From: Verrucomicrobiota bacterium
GTDB lineage: Bacteria > Verrucomicrobiota > Verrucomicrobiia > Verrucomicrobiales > Verrucomicrobiaceae
DNA: 60,210 bases
NCBI GenBank assembly: GCA_963204975.1
Contig: CAUJJC010000349.1
Coordinates: 1-60,210, forward strand
Direction of reading: 5' to 3'
The notes under the pieces were generated by a model, which had not been told where the DNA came from, searched no databases, and saw only the letters and a program-made list of their open reading frames with translations. Positions 38,971 through 49,413 of this stretch are shown one piece after another (position 1 is the first letter of the stretch; each line of letters opens with the position of its first letter). The translations under genes were made by a program, and so were the position numbers.

Positions 38971-40188
38971 GTGCCCTCCGATTCTCCACAACGTTTGCTC
39001 ATCACCGGTGTCGGCATCGTCACGCCGCTCGGATTTGGCTGGCAAGAGAACGAGGCGTCCTTCGCAGCGGATCGAATGGTGTTTCGTCCGGTCGAGATGT
39101 TCGACGTGTCCGCGCGCATCGCGAAGACCGCGAGCCTGATCGACCTGCCCACCGAGCGGCTGTATAGAAGCCTGTCCGCGCGGCAGGAGGAGCGCGTGGA
39201 TCGTGGTAGCAAGATGCTGCTGCTCGCGCTGCGCGAAGCCTTGAAACAAGCGAAGCGCGAAGACATGCGCGACGTGGACGCGATCGTGATCGGCACCTCC
39301 GCGGGCGCGATGCAACTCGGCGAGCGCTACTGCCGCAACGTGCGCGCGAGCACGAAACGTCAGCCAGGTCAGCTCACACTCGTGGAGCACTACCAGCCGC
39401 ATCGGCAGATGACCACGATCACGAAGGAACTCGGCTGGCACGGTCCCGTGACGCTGGTCTCGAATGCCTGCGCCTCGGGTGCGAACGCGATTGGCATCGC
39501 GATGGAAATGATCCGCAGCGGTCGTGCGAAACGCGTCATCGCGGCGGGATACGACGCCGTGTCCGAACTCGTCTTCGCAGGCTTCGATAGTCTCCGAGCG
39601 CTCGCGCCTTCAGGCATTCCGCGACCCTTTGATGCCGCACGCGACGGACTCGCTCTGGGCGAAGGCGCAGCCGCAATGGTGATTGAAGCCGATGGCTTCA
39701 CCAGCAACGACGCCATCGCCGAGGCGAGTGGCTATCACACCGCGACCGACCTGCATCATCTCACGCAACCCGATCCTGAAGGCAAAGCCGCGATCCGCAC
39801 GATGACGGAGGCTTGTCGGCAGGCAGGCGTGCAGCCGAGCGAGATCGATTACATCAACTCGCATGGCACCGGCACGCCCTTCAATGACGTGGCCGAGGGC
39901 ATGGCGATCCGCGCGTGGGCGGGCGATGCGACACCGGGCATTGCAGTGAGTTCCACCAAGTCCGCGATGGGCCACCTGCTCGGCGGCGCAGGCGCGGTGG
40001 AGGCGGTCATCTGCGTGATGACACTCAACGGCCAATGGCTTCCGGGCTCGCTCAACATTCGCGAACTCGATCCCGTCGCGACCTTCGATGTCGTGCGCAG
40101 CTTCCGTCACGCGAAGGTGAAGGTAGCGCTGACCAACTCGTTCGGCTTCGGCGGCACGAACGCAACCGTGGTGATGAAACAGGCATGA
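38971..40188 (+). CDS. Beta-ketoacyl synthase (FabF-like), active form
   Basis: 405 residues from the GTG at 38971 (VPSDSPQRLLITGVG). Catalytic triad: Cys167 in NACASG, His298 in SHGTGTP and His334 in AMGHLLGGAGAVE. The NSFGFGGTN glycine loop is near the C-terminus. It condenses acyl and malonyl units on an ACP. It overlaps the next, inactive KS by four bases (ATGA). As the adjacent genes are an adenylating enzyme and a CLF-like partner, a small type II polyketide/aryl-polyene-like pathway is likely rather than housekeeping FAS. Confidence 0.93.
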   Translation: MPSDSPQRLLITGVGIVTPLGFGWQENEASFAADRMVFRPVEMFDVSARIAKTASLIDLPTERLYRSLSARQEERVDRGSKMLLLALREALKQAKREDMRDVDAIVIGTSAGAMQLGERYCRNVRASTKRQPGQLTLVEHYQPHRQMTTITKELGWHGPVTLVSNACASGANAIGIAMEMIRSGRAKRVIAAGYDAVSELVFAGFDSLRALAPSGIPRPFDAARDGLALGEGAAAMVIEADGFTSNDAIAEASGYHTATDLHHLTQPDPEGKAAIRTMTEACRQAGVQPSEIDYINSHGTGTPFNDVAEGMAIRAWAGDATPGIAVSSTKSAMGHLLGGAGAVEAVICVMTLNGQWLPGSLNIRELDPVATFDVVRSFRHAKVKVALTNSFGFGGTNATVVMKQA

Positions 40189-41183
40189 ACACGGACGCAC
40201 CACTCACCATTCGCGGCATCGGTGCCGTTAGTGCCGCTGGCTGGAGCGCGGCCGATCTCGTCGCTGCCGTGAAGACGAATCGCGAGCTGCCATGGATCGT
40301 CAGTGAGCGCTCGATTGGCTCGCGCGACTGGGAATGCCGCGTGCGTCCCGTCCCCGCGCCACCGCCGGAGAAGCACGTCAAACACCCGCGCCTGCGTCGT
40401 GTCAGCAACGTCTCGCGCTTCGCCATATCGGCTGGACTTGAAGCCCTCGGCAACGCGAAGCCGGAGTCGCTGGGCCTCATCGTCTGCCTCATGAATGGCT
40501 GCGTGGCGTTCACCAATCGCTTCTACAACGAAGTCATCGACGAGCCCGCGCTCGCGAGTCCGATCCTGTTCCCCGAGACCGTCTTCAACGCGCCCGCCTC
40601 GCATATCGCCGCCTACCTCGGCATCAGCGGTCAGGTCACCACCTTGATCGGTGAGCCGAACATCGTCGCCGAAGCCATGCGCATGGCGTCCGACTGGATG
40701 AAGTCGGGCCTCGTCGAGCAATGCCTCGTCATCGCCGCTGAAGAAGCCGACTGGCTGAGCACCGAAGCCGTGGGTTACTACGACAAGCGGCTGATCGTGA
40801 CCGAAGGCGCAGGCGCGTTGCTGCTCGCTCTTGATGGCGATGGACCGCGCATCGACCAGATCGCGGGGCCGATGGCTTACCACTCGAATCGCGAGCGCGT
40901 GACGGCGCTCGCGCAACTCGCCAGCGCAACGACGCAGCCCGAGGGTGCCGCCTTGATCGACAGCGCCGTGGGCCTGCCACGGCTGGACAACGCCGAGCGC
41001 GAAGCGTGGTCGTGGGCCGGCGAGACAATCAGTCCGCACCGTGTGCTGGGCGAAAGCATGGGCTGCGCGAGCGCGCTGCAACTCGTGCTCGCTGCCGCGC
41101 TCGCGAGCGATGATCAACGCAGTTCCGTCGTCTCCATGCCCGGCACCAACACGGCGGCTTACGCCTGCGTCATTCAACCATGA
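40185..41183 (+). CDS. Ketosynthase-like protein without the catalytic cysteine (chain-length-factor type)
   Basis: 332 residues from the ATG at 40185, inside the ATGA overlap with the active KS. The thiolase fold is visible (IRGIGAVSAAGWS at the N-terminus, EGAGALLLA, GESMGCASALQLVLAAAL near the end), but the segment that should read NACASG is LIGEPNI, and the SHGTGT His is absent. This is how chain length factors (KS-beta) differ from KS-alpha. It probably forms a heterodimer with the upstream KS. Confidence 0.8.
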   Translation: MNTDAPLTIRGIGAVSAAGWSAADLVAAVKTNRELPWIVSERSIGSRDWECRVRPVPAPPPEKHVKHPRLRRVSNVSRFAISAGLEALGNAKPESLGLIVCLMNGCVAFTNRFYNEVIDEPALASPILFPETVFNAPASHIAAYLGISGQVTTLIGEPNIVAEAMRMASDWMKSGLVEQCLVIAAEEADWLSTEAVGYYDKRLIVTEGAGALLLALDGDGPRIDQIAGPMAYHSNRERVTALAQLASATTQPEGAALIDSAVGLPRLDNAEREAWSWAGETISPHRVLGESMGCASALQLVLAAALASDDQRSSVVSMPGTNTAAYACVIQP

Positions 41184-42163
41184 CCGCCGTGAGTGCTTCA
41201 TCTCGCACACCTTGGTGGTTGTGGCCGCAGGTGCTTTGCCTCGATGCACCTCTGGTTGCGGTGTCGTGGATGGCAGCTCTGGCCAAGAGCCACCATCTGC
41301 GCTTGCAGCCTTCGTTTTATATCGGGCTCGGGCTGGTCACATGGATCGTGTATGTGCTCGACCGCACTGCCGACGCGATTTCTGGTCGGCTCCCGACACC
41401 TTTGACTGCGAGGCATGAGTTTTGCCTGCACCACAGAAAGCTGTTGTTGCGCGTGCTGGTGCCTGTTGCCTCCGGGTATGCGGTCTGGCTGTTTCTAACC
41501 GATATGCCGCAGGGCCTGCTGATTCAAGGATTGGGCTTGTGCGTGGCAGCAGCATTCTATCTCGCAGCATTTTCCGCCACCCATGGTGCGCTGAGAATCA
41601 TGATGTTTGTTTTGGCCATGATCGCTGGGCTCATGCTGTTCGCATTGCTGCCAGCCCCTGGAAAGGTCCGCATCTGGCTGTCGGCCATGCTCGTGGTGGC
41701 CGTGGTCTCCGCACTTCGAACCAAGCCTGATGAGAAGCTGAGAGCCCTGGTGCCAAAAGAGCTGGCCGCTTCCTTATTGTTCACACTAGGATGTTCGGCT
41801 GGCGTGCATCTGTGGACGCCGCCCGAGCACGGCATGTTCTGCCACGAAGTGCAATGGTTCTGGGCGCTGGTGCTCATCAATCTGCTTGGCATTCAGTGGC
41901 GTGAGCGAATCCAGACACAGTTGTCGGCACCGCTTCCCTGGCCACTCATGCTGCTGATCGGAGGGTTGCTGTGCTTCACATTGCAAGCCTGGCTGTCCGA
42001 GACTGCAACTGTGGTGCGTGCGCTGGCTCTGATTTCCTTGCTTTCGGCGTCGGCTCACGGACTGCTTTTAATCATGGCACGAAGGTTGCGTCCTGAGTTA
42101 TTTCATACTCTCTCTGATCTCGTTTTGCTGCTCCCACTCCCGCTTTTGTGGTGGCTGGGATAG
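41180..42163 (+). CDS. Polytopic membrane protein, UbiA-like
   Basis: 327 residues with about eight or nine transmembrane segments, overlapping the KS-beta gene by four bases. The segment TWIVYVLDRTADAISG followed by RHEFCLHHRKLL resembles the first Asp-rich loop of a UbiA-like prenyltransferase fold, but the second Asp motif is not evident. Function unknown; cotranscription with the KS pair suggests a membrane step of the same pathway. A 58-base gap separates it from the next gene. Confidence 0.65.
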   Translation: MTAVSASSRTPWWLWPQVLCLDAPLVAVSWMAALAKSHHLRLQPSFYIGLGLVTWIVYVLDRTADAISGRLPTPLTARHEFCLHHRKLLLRVLVPVASGYAVWLFLTDMPQGLLIQGLGLCVAAAFYLAAFSATHGALRIMMFVLAMIAGLMLFALLPAPGKVRIWLSAMLVVAVVSALRTKPDEKLRALVPKELAASLLFTLGCSAGVHLWTPPEHGMFCHEVQWFWALVLINLLGIQWRERIQTQLSAPLPWPLMLLIGGLLCFTLQAWLSETATVVRALALISLLSASAHGLLLIMARRLRPELFHTLSDLVLLLPLPLLWWLG

Positions 42164-42221
42164 GTGCACAGGATACGAAGCCAACACGACAAGATGCGCT
42201 GTCCCAGCTTTATGTATCGGC

Positions 42222-43139
42222 ATGGACAAGCACTCCTCCCCACACCAGTGGTTGCTCGCCGCCGCTCTCGCGGTGTCTGCAACCGTGTCTCCCTTCACTC
42301 AAGCTGGAACCCCATCTGCCGCCAAAAATCCTGCCCCGGCTCCGGTCGCAGCTGCGAATTGGAAGGACAACACGATCTCCTCTGTTTCCAATCCGATCTT
42401 CTTTGAAGATCCGGTGATTCGTAACGAGGTCCGTCCGATCTTCGCCTATCATCGCATTGATGATGGCTTCATCACCGGCGGTGGTGAAGCCTATCTGTAT
42501 GCGCTCCAGATCCGCCTCGCACTTACCGAGCGTCTGGCCTTCATCGCCACTCAGGATGGCTTCTTTGATGTCAGCCTCGACAATGGTGCAGGCCTTGACG
42601 GCTGGATGGACCTTGCCGCTGGCTTCAAGTATGCGCTGATTGATGATGCCGCCAACCAGTTCATCCTCACCCCAGGACTCACCTTCCACATCCCCACGGG
42701 AAGTGAAGAAGTGTTCCAGGGCAAGGGCTCCGGCGAATGGAATGTCTTCGTGTCCGCTGAGAAGGGCTTCGGCGACGCTCACCTCCAGGGCAATGTGGGC
42801 TTCCGCATTCCGAATGACTCGGACGAGCAGAGCACCATCCTGCACTACAGCCTCATGCTGGACTACCATGTGCATGACCTCTTCATCCCCTTCATCGTCG
42901 CCAACGGCTTCACCGTCGTCTCGGAGGGCAACGGCCTGCCGCTCGATTCCGAAGGTTACGATGTGATCAATTTCGGTTCGTCGCTCGCCGACGGCACCAC
43001 TCAGATGACGCTTGGCGGCGGTTTCCGCTCACGCATCACGAAGAATATCGACTTCGGTGTGGCTTATGAAAAGGCTGTAATCAGCCCTGAAGGCCTGACC
43101 GACGACCGCTTCACCTTCGATTTCTCGATCCGTTTCTAA
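42222..43139 (+). CDS. Predicted outer-membrane beta-barrel protein
   Basis: 305 residues. A signal peptide ends near TQAGTPSA (about 28-32). The mature part shows alternating beta strands (YLYALQIRLALTERLAFIATQ, GWMDLAAGFKYALI, EWNVFVSAEKGFGD, QMTLGGGFRSRI) and ends in FTFDFSIRF, whose terminal Phe is the typical C-terminal signature of outer-membrane barrels recognised by BamA. The precise family is not recognised; roles such as transport or porin are possible. A terminator hairpin follows. Confidence 0.75.
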   Translation: MDKHSSPHQWLLAAALAVSATVSPFTQAGTPSAAKNPAPAPVAAANWKDNTISSVSNPIFFEDPVIRNEVRPIFAYHRIDDGFITGGGEAYLYALQIRLALTERLAFIATQDGFFDVSLDNGAGLDGWMDLAAGFKYALIDDAANQFILTPGLTFHIPTGSEEVFQGKGSGEWNVFVSAEKGFGDAHLQGNVGFRIPNDSDEQSTILHYSLMLDYHVHDLFIPFIVANGFTVVSEGNGLPLDSEGYDVINFGSSLADGTTQMTLGGGFRSRITKNIDFGVAYEKAVISPEGLTDDRFTFDFSIRF

Positions 43140-43183
43140 TCGGCTGAGAACCGAAAAATAGTTCACTTCATGGTTCAGGGTGT

Positions 43184-43221
43184 GGCCCCTGTGTCCGGCT
43201 GAGTCGCCAGACACGGGGGTC
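43184..43221 (+). terminator. Intrinsic-type terminator hairpin
   Basis: Arms GGCCCCTGTGTCCGG and CCAGACACGGGGGTC pair over about 15 bp (two G-U, one mismatch) around an 8-base loop, followed by CATTCATTTTC. It lies 45 bases after the outer-membrane protein stop. Confidence 0.75.
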
Positions 43222-43291
43222 ATTCATTTTCAGGTAAATGGATGGAAGCAATCGCTTGGCTTGACTTTTGGGCCGCAGATTGCTTGAAGAG

Positions 43292-43307
43292 ATGATTACC
43301 AAATCAT
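43292..43307 (+). promoter_or_regulatory. Inverted repeat overlapping the cyclase start codon
   Basis: ATGATT, loop ACCA, AATCAT: perfect 6-bp arms whose right arm includes the first two bases of the ATG at 43306. It could hide the start codon in the mRNA or be an operator. Short, so chance is possible. Confidence 0.3.
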
Positions 43308-44220
43308 GGGCGCAATACTTCGAATAGTGGAAACCGGCGTGGAACTACCGCTGGAAGACTTCAACCTCATCGGTCGGAGTCAGGATGCCACGATTCGTTT
43401 GCAGGACGGCGGCATCTCCCGGCAGCACGCCACGATTCGCCGCGAGGGCAATCATTGGTGGATCACTGATCTCGGCAGCGCCAATGGCAGCTACGTCAAT
43501 GATGTGGCCCTGACCGCCGCACGGGCCATGCGCACAGGTGACCGTGTGCAGCTCGGCACGCTGGTCCTGGTCTTTGATCAAGATGACGATGAGGACGGTG
43601 CCTCGATTCACGGGATGCAGACGCAGATGCTGCGCTCCATGGCGCTGCCGGTGAAGACGATCAATGCCACGCTGCTCGTGGGCGACTTGCGCGATTTCAC
43701 CCGCATCTCTTCCCAGCTCACGGCTGAGGAGGTGGCCAAGATGCTGCGCGAGTGGTATGCGGATTGCGAAACTATCCTCAAGCCACGCGGAGCGACGATC
43801 GACAAATTCATCGGCGATGGTGTCTTCGCCTACTGGCCTCGCGTGGATGCTAAGACTCACATCCAGGCAGCCGAGGCGGCGCGGATGCTGAGCAATCCCG
43901 AGGCGAGCAATTCGCTCACCCGCCGCTGGGTGCGGGAGAATCTCGGCATCGCCGTGAAGTGCCACATTGGTCTCCATGTAGGCGAGGTCGCGCTCGGAGC
44001 CATGGGCCGAGGAGTGAATACGGCGGTTGGCGAAGCTGTGAACGTGACCTTCCGTATCGAGAGCCTGACGCGGAAACTGGAGACTCCTGTGCTGATCAGC
44101 GAAGACTTCGCCAATGGCTGGCCAGGTGCCTCCGAGTATTTCGAGCCCGCAGGAACACACGAAGTGAAGGGCCAGCCCGAGCCGGTGGCCGTCTGGCGGC
44201 TCAAGCCTGATTCTCACTGA
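43306..44220 (+). CDS. FHA-domain class III nucleotide cyclase
   Basis: 304 residues. An N-terminal FHA domain (about 1-90; LIGRSQDATIRLQDGGISRQHATI, DLGSANGSYVND) binds phosphothreonine. The class III cyclase domain (about 120-300) has LVGDLRDFTRIS with the metal Asp, DKFIGDGVFAYW with the second Asp, and GLHVGEVALGAMG and AVNVTFRIESLTRK for substrate and transition-state binding. Both metal aspartates are present, so it should make cAMP or cGMP. No kinase neighbour is seen to feed the FHA domain. Confidence 0.92.
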   Translation: MGAILRIVETGVELPLEDFNLIGRSQDATIRLQDGGISRQHATIRREGNHWWITDLGSANGSYVNDVALTAARAMRTGDRVQLGTLVLVFDQDDDEDGASIHGMQTQMLRSMALPVKTINATLLVGDLRDFTRISSQLTAEEVAKMLREWYADCETILKPRGATIDKFIGDGVFAYWPRVDAKTHIQAAEAARMLSNPEASNSLTRRWVRENLGIAVKCHIGLHVGEVALGAMGRGVNTAVGEAVNVTFRIESLTRKLETPVLISEDFANGWPGASEYFEPAGTHEVKGQPEPVAVWRLKPDSH

Positions 44221-44280
44221 GATTGAATGGATTCAGCCCAGGTGCGTCAGAGAATTCCGATCAAAAACTCACTCACTGGT

Positions 44281-44694
44281 ATGAAAACTTGGTTCAGTTC
44301 ACAACTTTTTGGCGGTCTGGTAGCCGCTCTCGCGCTCAGTTCTTGCGTGATGCCTTATCCTCCAGGTCCGATGACTTCTCAGGGAGGTGTCGTCGGTGCG
44401 GTGACGGGCGCTGCGGCAGGAGCCATCATTGGCAATCAAAGTGACCGCCCGCTGGAAGGCGCGGCCATTGGTGGCGTGATCGGCGCGATTGCAGGCTCCG
44501 CTCTCGGTAATGCCAACGATCAGTATTACGGCCGACCCTACTATGCGCCGCCGCGCACCTACGTTCACCACCAGAGCTATTATCCGCCGCCCGTCGTGTA
44601 TCGCAGTTACTCGTATGTGCCAAGCTACCGCTATGGCTACGGCTACAACTCTTGTGCGCCACGATACTACAGCCATCATCATCACTGCCGGTGA
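44281..44694 (+). CDS. Glycine-zipper lipoprotein
   Basis: 137 residues from the ATG at 44281 (MKTWFSSQLFGGLVAALALSSC), a lipoprotein signal with lipobox LSSC. A glycine zipper follows (GVVGAVTGAAAGAIIGNQ...GAAIGGVIGAIAGSALG), as in Rick_17kDa/2TM-zipper proteins. The C-terminal tail is Tyr/Pro/His-rich, ending in RYYSHHHHCR, which could bind metal. Typical envelope lipoprotein, function unknown. Confidence 0.8.
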   Translation: MKTWFSSQLFGGLVAALALSSCVMPYPPGPMTSQGGVVGAVTGAAAGAIIGNQSDRPLEGAAIGGVIGAIAGSALGNANDQYYGRPYYAPPRTYVHHQSYYPPPVVYRSYSYVPSYRYGYGYNSCAPRYYSHHHHCR

Positions 44695-44751
44695 GCCTAG
44701 GCCGCGCTTGACGGCGCATTGTTTTGCAAGGAGCGGATCGCGCGCCCTGTA

Positions 44752-46062
44752 ATGGAGCGCTCACTTGCTCCAATGCTTTCCGGGAACCTGCTCCAGACAA
44801 TGGATTACTCTGTGGTGCAGCAGTGCATGCACTGCGGCATGTGCCTGCCCACATGTCCCACCTACATGGAGACCAAGCGCGAGCGAAACAGCCCGCGCGG
44901 ACGCATCTCCCTCATGCGATCCATTGCAGATGGCGAATCGCAGGTGAACAAGGCCTTTGCCGACGAGATGTATTACTGCCTCGGCTGTCTGGCCTGTGAA
45001 ACCGCTTGTCCTGCGGGCGTGCATTACGCGGACTTGTTCGATACCGCGCGTGCCGAAATCGAGCGCGCCGGTGCAGCAGGTCACGGCGAGCGCACCTTTT
45101 GGCGCTGGCTGGTGCTGGATGTGATTTTCATGCGACCACGGTTGCTGCGCTTCATCGGTGCCATGTTGCGTTGGTATCAAAACTGTGGCCTGGAGCGCCT
45201 CGTGCGTGGTTCAGGGCTGCTTCGTCTCGTGCCCGCCCATCTTCGCAAGCTGGAGCCGCAAACGCCGCGCATGTCGCCCACCAACTCGGATGACTTGATC
45301 GATGCTGTGGAGCGACCTGCGGTGAAGAAACATCGCGTGGGCTTGCTCACCGGTTGCGTGCAAGACCTCGCGTTCAGCGATGTCAATCGCGACACGGCAG
45401 ACGTGCTGCTGGCCAACAACTGCGAAGTCATCACCCCGCGTGCCCAGCATTGCTGTGGATCATTGCACGCGCACAATGGCGCGGTGGAGTTGGCACAGGA
45501 GCTAGCACGGCTTCAGATCGACAGCTTCGATCTCGATTCGCTGGATGCCATCATCACCAATGCTGGCGGCTGTGGCTCGCACTTGAAGAAGTATTCCCAC
45601 CTTCTGCACGACGATCCGTTTTATGCCGCCAAGGCGAAGCAGTGGGATGCCAAGGTGAAGGACATCCACGAGTGGCTGGTGCAGATCGGCATTCGAAAGC
45701 CGACGGCGGGGTGCGGACTCGACGAGGTGACCTATCACGAGAGCTGCCATCTCTGCCATGGACAAAAAGTAGTGAGCCAGCCGCGTGCCGTGCTCGCCGC
45801 CATTCCGGGTCTCAAGGTCATCGACCTGCCCGAGAGTAACTGGTGCTGCGGCAGTGCTGGCATTTACAACATCACGCAGCCCGAGCAGTCCGCGAAACTC
45901 CTGGATCGCAAGCTGGCCAACATCGCCAAGACCGGCGCACCCGCTGTGGCAACGAGCAACCCCGGCTGCCACCTGCAGCTTCGCTTTGGCCTTCGTATGC
46001 CAGGCACCGTGGAAGTCACTCAGCCCGTCAGTCTGCTCGCCGCTGCGTATCGTGGCGAGTAG
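44752..46062 (+). CDS. Glycolate oxidase iron-sulfur subunit-like (GlcF) protein
   Basis: 436 residues from the ATG at 44752 (MERSLAPMLSGNLLQ); ATGs at 44719 and 44773 are alternatives. Two 4Fe-4S motifs: CMHCGMCLPTCP and CLGCLACETACP. Two CCG domains follow (HCCGSLHAHNG, GGCGSHLKKY; NWCCGSAGIYN, NPGCHLQLRFG). This is the layout of GlcF/LutA-type subunits that pass electrons from a flavoprotein 2-hydroxyacid dehydrogenase. No glcD/glcE gene is adjacent, so the substrate is uncertain. Confidence 0.92.
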   Translation: MERSLAPMLSGNLLQTMDYSVVQQCMHCGMCLPTCPTYMETKRERNSPRGRISLMRSIADGESQVNKAFADEMYYCLGCLACETACPAGVHYADLFDTARAEIERAGAAGHGERTFWRWLVLDVIFMRPRLLRFIGAMLRWYQNCGLERLVRGSGLLRLVPAHLRKLEPQTPRMSPTNSDDLIDAVERPAVKKHRVGLLTGCVQDLAFSDVNRDTADVLLANNCEVITPRAQHCCGSLHAHNGAVELAQELARLQIDSFDLDSLDAIITNAGGCGSHLKKYSHLLHDDPFYAAKAKQWDAKVKDIHEWLVQIGIRKPTAGCGLDEVTYHESCHLCHGQKVVSQPRAVLAAIPGLKVIDLPESNWCCGSAGIYNITQPEQSAKLLDRKLANIAKTGAPAVATSNPGCHLQLRFGLRMPGTVEVTQPVSLLAAAYRGE

Positions 46063-47445
46063 CTACTTCGCTTTGCTTTTCGGGCCTTTCGCTTTGGCTT
46101 TGCCCTGTTGGGGTCCAGCGAATACGGGAGCGATCATTTCCTTGTCCCAGGCGGCTACCATGGCCTCAATCTTGGCCAGCACCTCGGGCTTCTCCCTCGC
46201 GAGGTTCTTCGATTCACCGATGTCATCAGCGAGGTTGTAGAGTTCAGGTGCCGCAGCCCCACCGCGAACGAACTTCCAGTTGCCCATGCGCGCGGCGTAA
46301 TGGCCCTTCGGTCCCTGGCTTCGCCAGAAGAGCACGTCATGCGGCACGGCCTTGTTCTCGCCGCTGAGGAAGGGGATCAAGTTCACACCGTCGATCTTGC
46401 GATCCGCTGGCACCTGACCTCCAGCCTGGGCAATCGCCGTGGCGAAGAAGTCGAGCGAGATCACGGGCTGGTCATACACGCCGGGCTTCAATTTCGCTGG
46501 CCAGCTTACGAGGAAGGGGACGCGGATGCCGCCTTCAAAGACTGCACCCTTGGCCCCACGCAGAGGCGTGTTGTCGGCGAAGTTGGTCATCCCCTTACCC
46601 TTCACCGCGAGGTGGGGTCCACCATTGTCACTGATAAAAGTGATGAGCGTATTCTCGCGTTGCTTCGTGCTGTCGAGCTGGGCCAGAACCTTGCCCACGT
46701 TCTCGTCAAGCGAGGCGATCATCGCGGCATACGTGCGGCGGTTTGGGTCTTGAATGCTTGCAAACTTGGCCAGCCATTTCTCCGGTGCTTGCAGCGGTGT
46801 GTGGGGGGCATTGAAGGCGAAGTAGAGAAACCACGGCTGCCCTTGTGCGTGACGTTGCACAAAGGCAGATGCTTCATCACCGAATTGATCAGTGAGATAG
46901 GATTTCTGAGGCTCAGCGACTCCGTTGCGATCCAGGGGAATCAGATACTCAGGGCCAGCCTTGTCACCTGGGAAGTAAACATGGCCGCCGCCGAGGGCAG
47001 TGAAGTTCTCATCGAACCCACGCTTCAGCGGATGAAAATGCGGATGCGCACCGAGGTGCCACTTGCCGACGTGCCCCGTCGTGTAGCCGTTTTGCTTCAG
47101 GACTTGCGGCAAGGTGATCTGGTCGAATGGCAGCCCTTGCTTCGTGTCCTCCGGCAGCCACATCGGATTGTTCTCGTGACCGAAGCGATGCTGGTAGCGG
47201 CCTGTCAGCAAACCCGCGCGCGTGGGGCTGCAAAACGGATGTGACACATAGCCATTCGTGCAGCGCACGCTCTGAGCCGCGAGCGCATCGAGATTCGGTG
47301 TGGGAATCTCCTTGCTGCCCTGGAATCCCACATCGTTGTAGCCGAGATCATCAGCGACAATGAGGAGAACATTAGGCTTGTCCGCCGCGAAGGTGACGGA
47401 CGCAAAAAGGCAGCAGAAGACGAGGTTCAGAGCGCGGTGGAGCAT
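46063..47445 (-). CDS. Exported sulfatase (formylglycine-dependent, arylsulfatase family)
   Basis: 460 residues, stop codon abutting the convergent GlcF-like gene. A signal peptide (1-20) is followed by NVLLIVADDLGYNDVG (calcium ligands) and the sulfatase signature CSPTR, with Cys72 as the residue converted to formylglycine, then GYTTGHVGKWHLG. A calcium-site ISDNGG is also present. The basic tail ends in GKAKAKGPKSKAK. Likely desulfates a polysaccharide or aryl sulfate. Sulfatases are abundant in Verrucomicrobia and Planctomycetes. Confidence 0.95.
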   Translation of the reverse strand: MLHRALNLVFCCLFASVTFAADKPNVLLIVADDLGYNDVGFQGSKEIPTPNLDALAAQSVRCTNGYVSHPFCSPTRAGLLTGRYQHRFGHENNPMWLPEDTKQGLPFDQITLPQVLKQNGYTTGHVGKWHLGAHPHFHPLKRGFDENFTALGGGHVYFPGDKAGPEYLIPLDRNGVAEPQKSYLTDQFGDEASAFVQRHAQGQPWFLYFAFNAPHTPLQAPEKWLAKFASIQDPNRRTYAAMIASLDENVGKVLAQLDSTKQRENTLITFISDNGGPHLAVKGKGMTNFADNTPLRGAKGAVFEGGIRVPFLVSWPAKLKPGVYDQPVISLDFFATAIAQAGGQVPADRKIDGVNLIPFLSGENKAVPHDVLFWRSQGPKGHYAARMGNWKFVRGGAAAPELYNLADDIGESKNLAREKPEVLAKIEAMVAAWDKEMIAPVFAGPQQGKAKAKGPKSKAK

Positions 47446-47485
47446 GGCCCGTGCTTAACGGGCGTGGCACCGCGATGTTTCACCC

Positions 47486-48694
<1,209 letters not shown>

Positions 48695-48848
48695 GGGCGC
48701 GGAGTGTAGCAGACCCGCCGTGAATGCAAGCAACACCACTGGCACTGAATCATCATCTCATGAACACGCGTCCACATGCATGTGCGTGACGCTTGTGACA
48801 TTTTCGTCTCGACACATCCGCACGGGATTTGATACCACCTCGGACCTT

Positions 48849-49385
48849 ATGAAGTGCCACCTCCTCCCCTTGTTGTCAGTCATTGCGTTGCTGACCTCCT
48901 GCGGTTCGGTCTCGACCGAGAAGCCATCGTCCCTGAATCCCATTGCTGCGGGCAAAACCTTCCAGCGCGTGCTGGTGAATGATTTCACCCACACCGTCCC
49001 TGATGATGACGGCACGACACCCATTGCCGCACGCAAATTCTCCGATGAAATCGCCAACGCCATTCGCAAGGCCAAGCCCGCTGCCGCCGTGGCCCGCAGT
49101 GGCAAGGGTGGTGCTGGAACGCTGGTCATCTCAGGCGAGGTGACGCGATACATGGAAGGGAATGCAGCACTGCGCTTGTTCATCGGCATGGGCGCAGGTA
49201 GTTCCTACTTTGATGCCAACGTTTATCTAGCCGATGGAGCGACGGGGCAGAAGCTCGGCACCATCAGAGTGGATAAAAACAGCTGGGGCCTCGGTGGTGG
49301 GATCGCAGCCACCCAGACGGTCGAGCACTTCATGAAACTGGGCGCGAAAAAGACCGCCGACGAAGCGGTGAAGATGCTGCGCTGA
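48849..49385 (+). CDS. DUF4410 lipoprotein
   Basis: 178 residues from the ATG at 48849 (MKCHLLPLLSVIALLTSC), lipobox LTSC with Cys18. DUF4410 features: RVLVNDFTH, GTLVISGEVTRYMEGNAALRLFIGMGAGSSYFDANVYL and WGLGGGIAATQTVEHFM. It is an outer-membrane-associated lipoprotein of unknown role, divergent from the carboxynorspermidine dehydrogenase and convergent with speA. Confidence 0.85.
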   Translation: MKCHLLPLLSVIALLTSCGSVSTEKPSSLNPIAAGKTFQRVLVNDFTHTVPDDDGTTPIAARKFSDEIANAIRKAKPAAAVARSGKGGAGTLVISGEVTRYMEGNAALRLFIGMGAGSSYFDANVYLADGATGQKLGTIRVDKNSWGLGGGIAATQTVEHFMKLGAKKTADEAVKMLR

Positions 49386-49413
49386 GACGAAAACTCTCCC
49401 TGACAGGGCGCGG

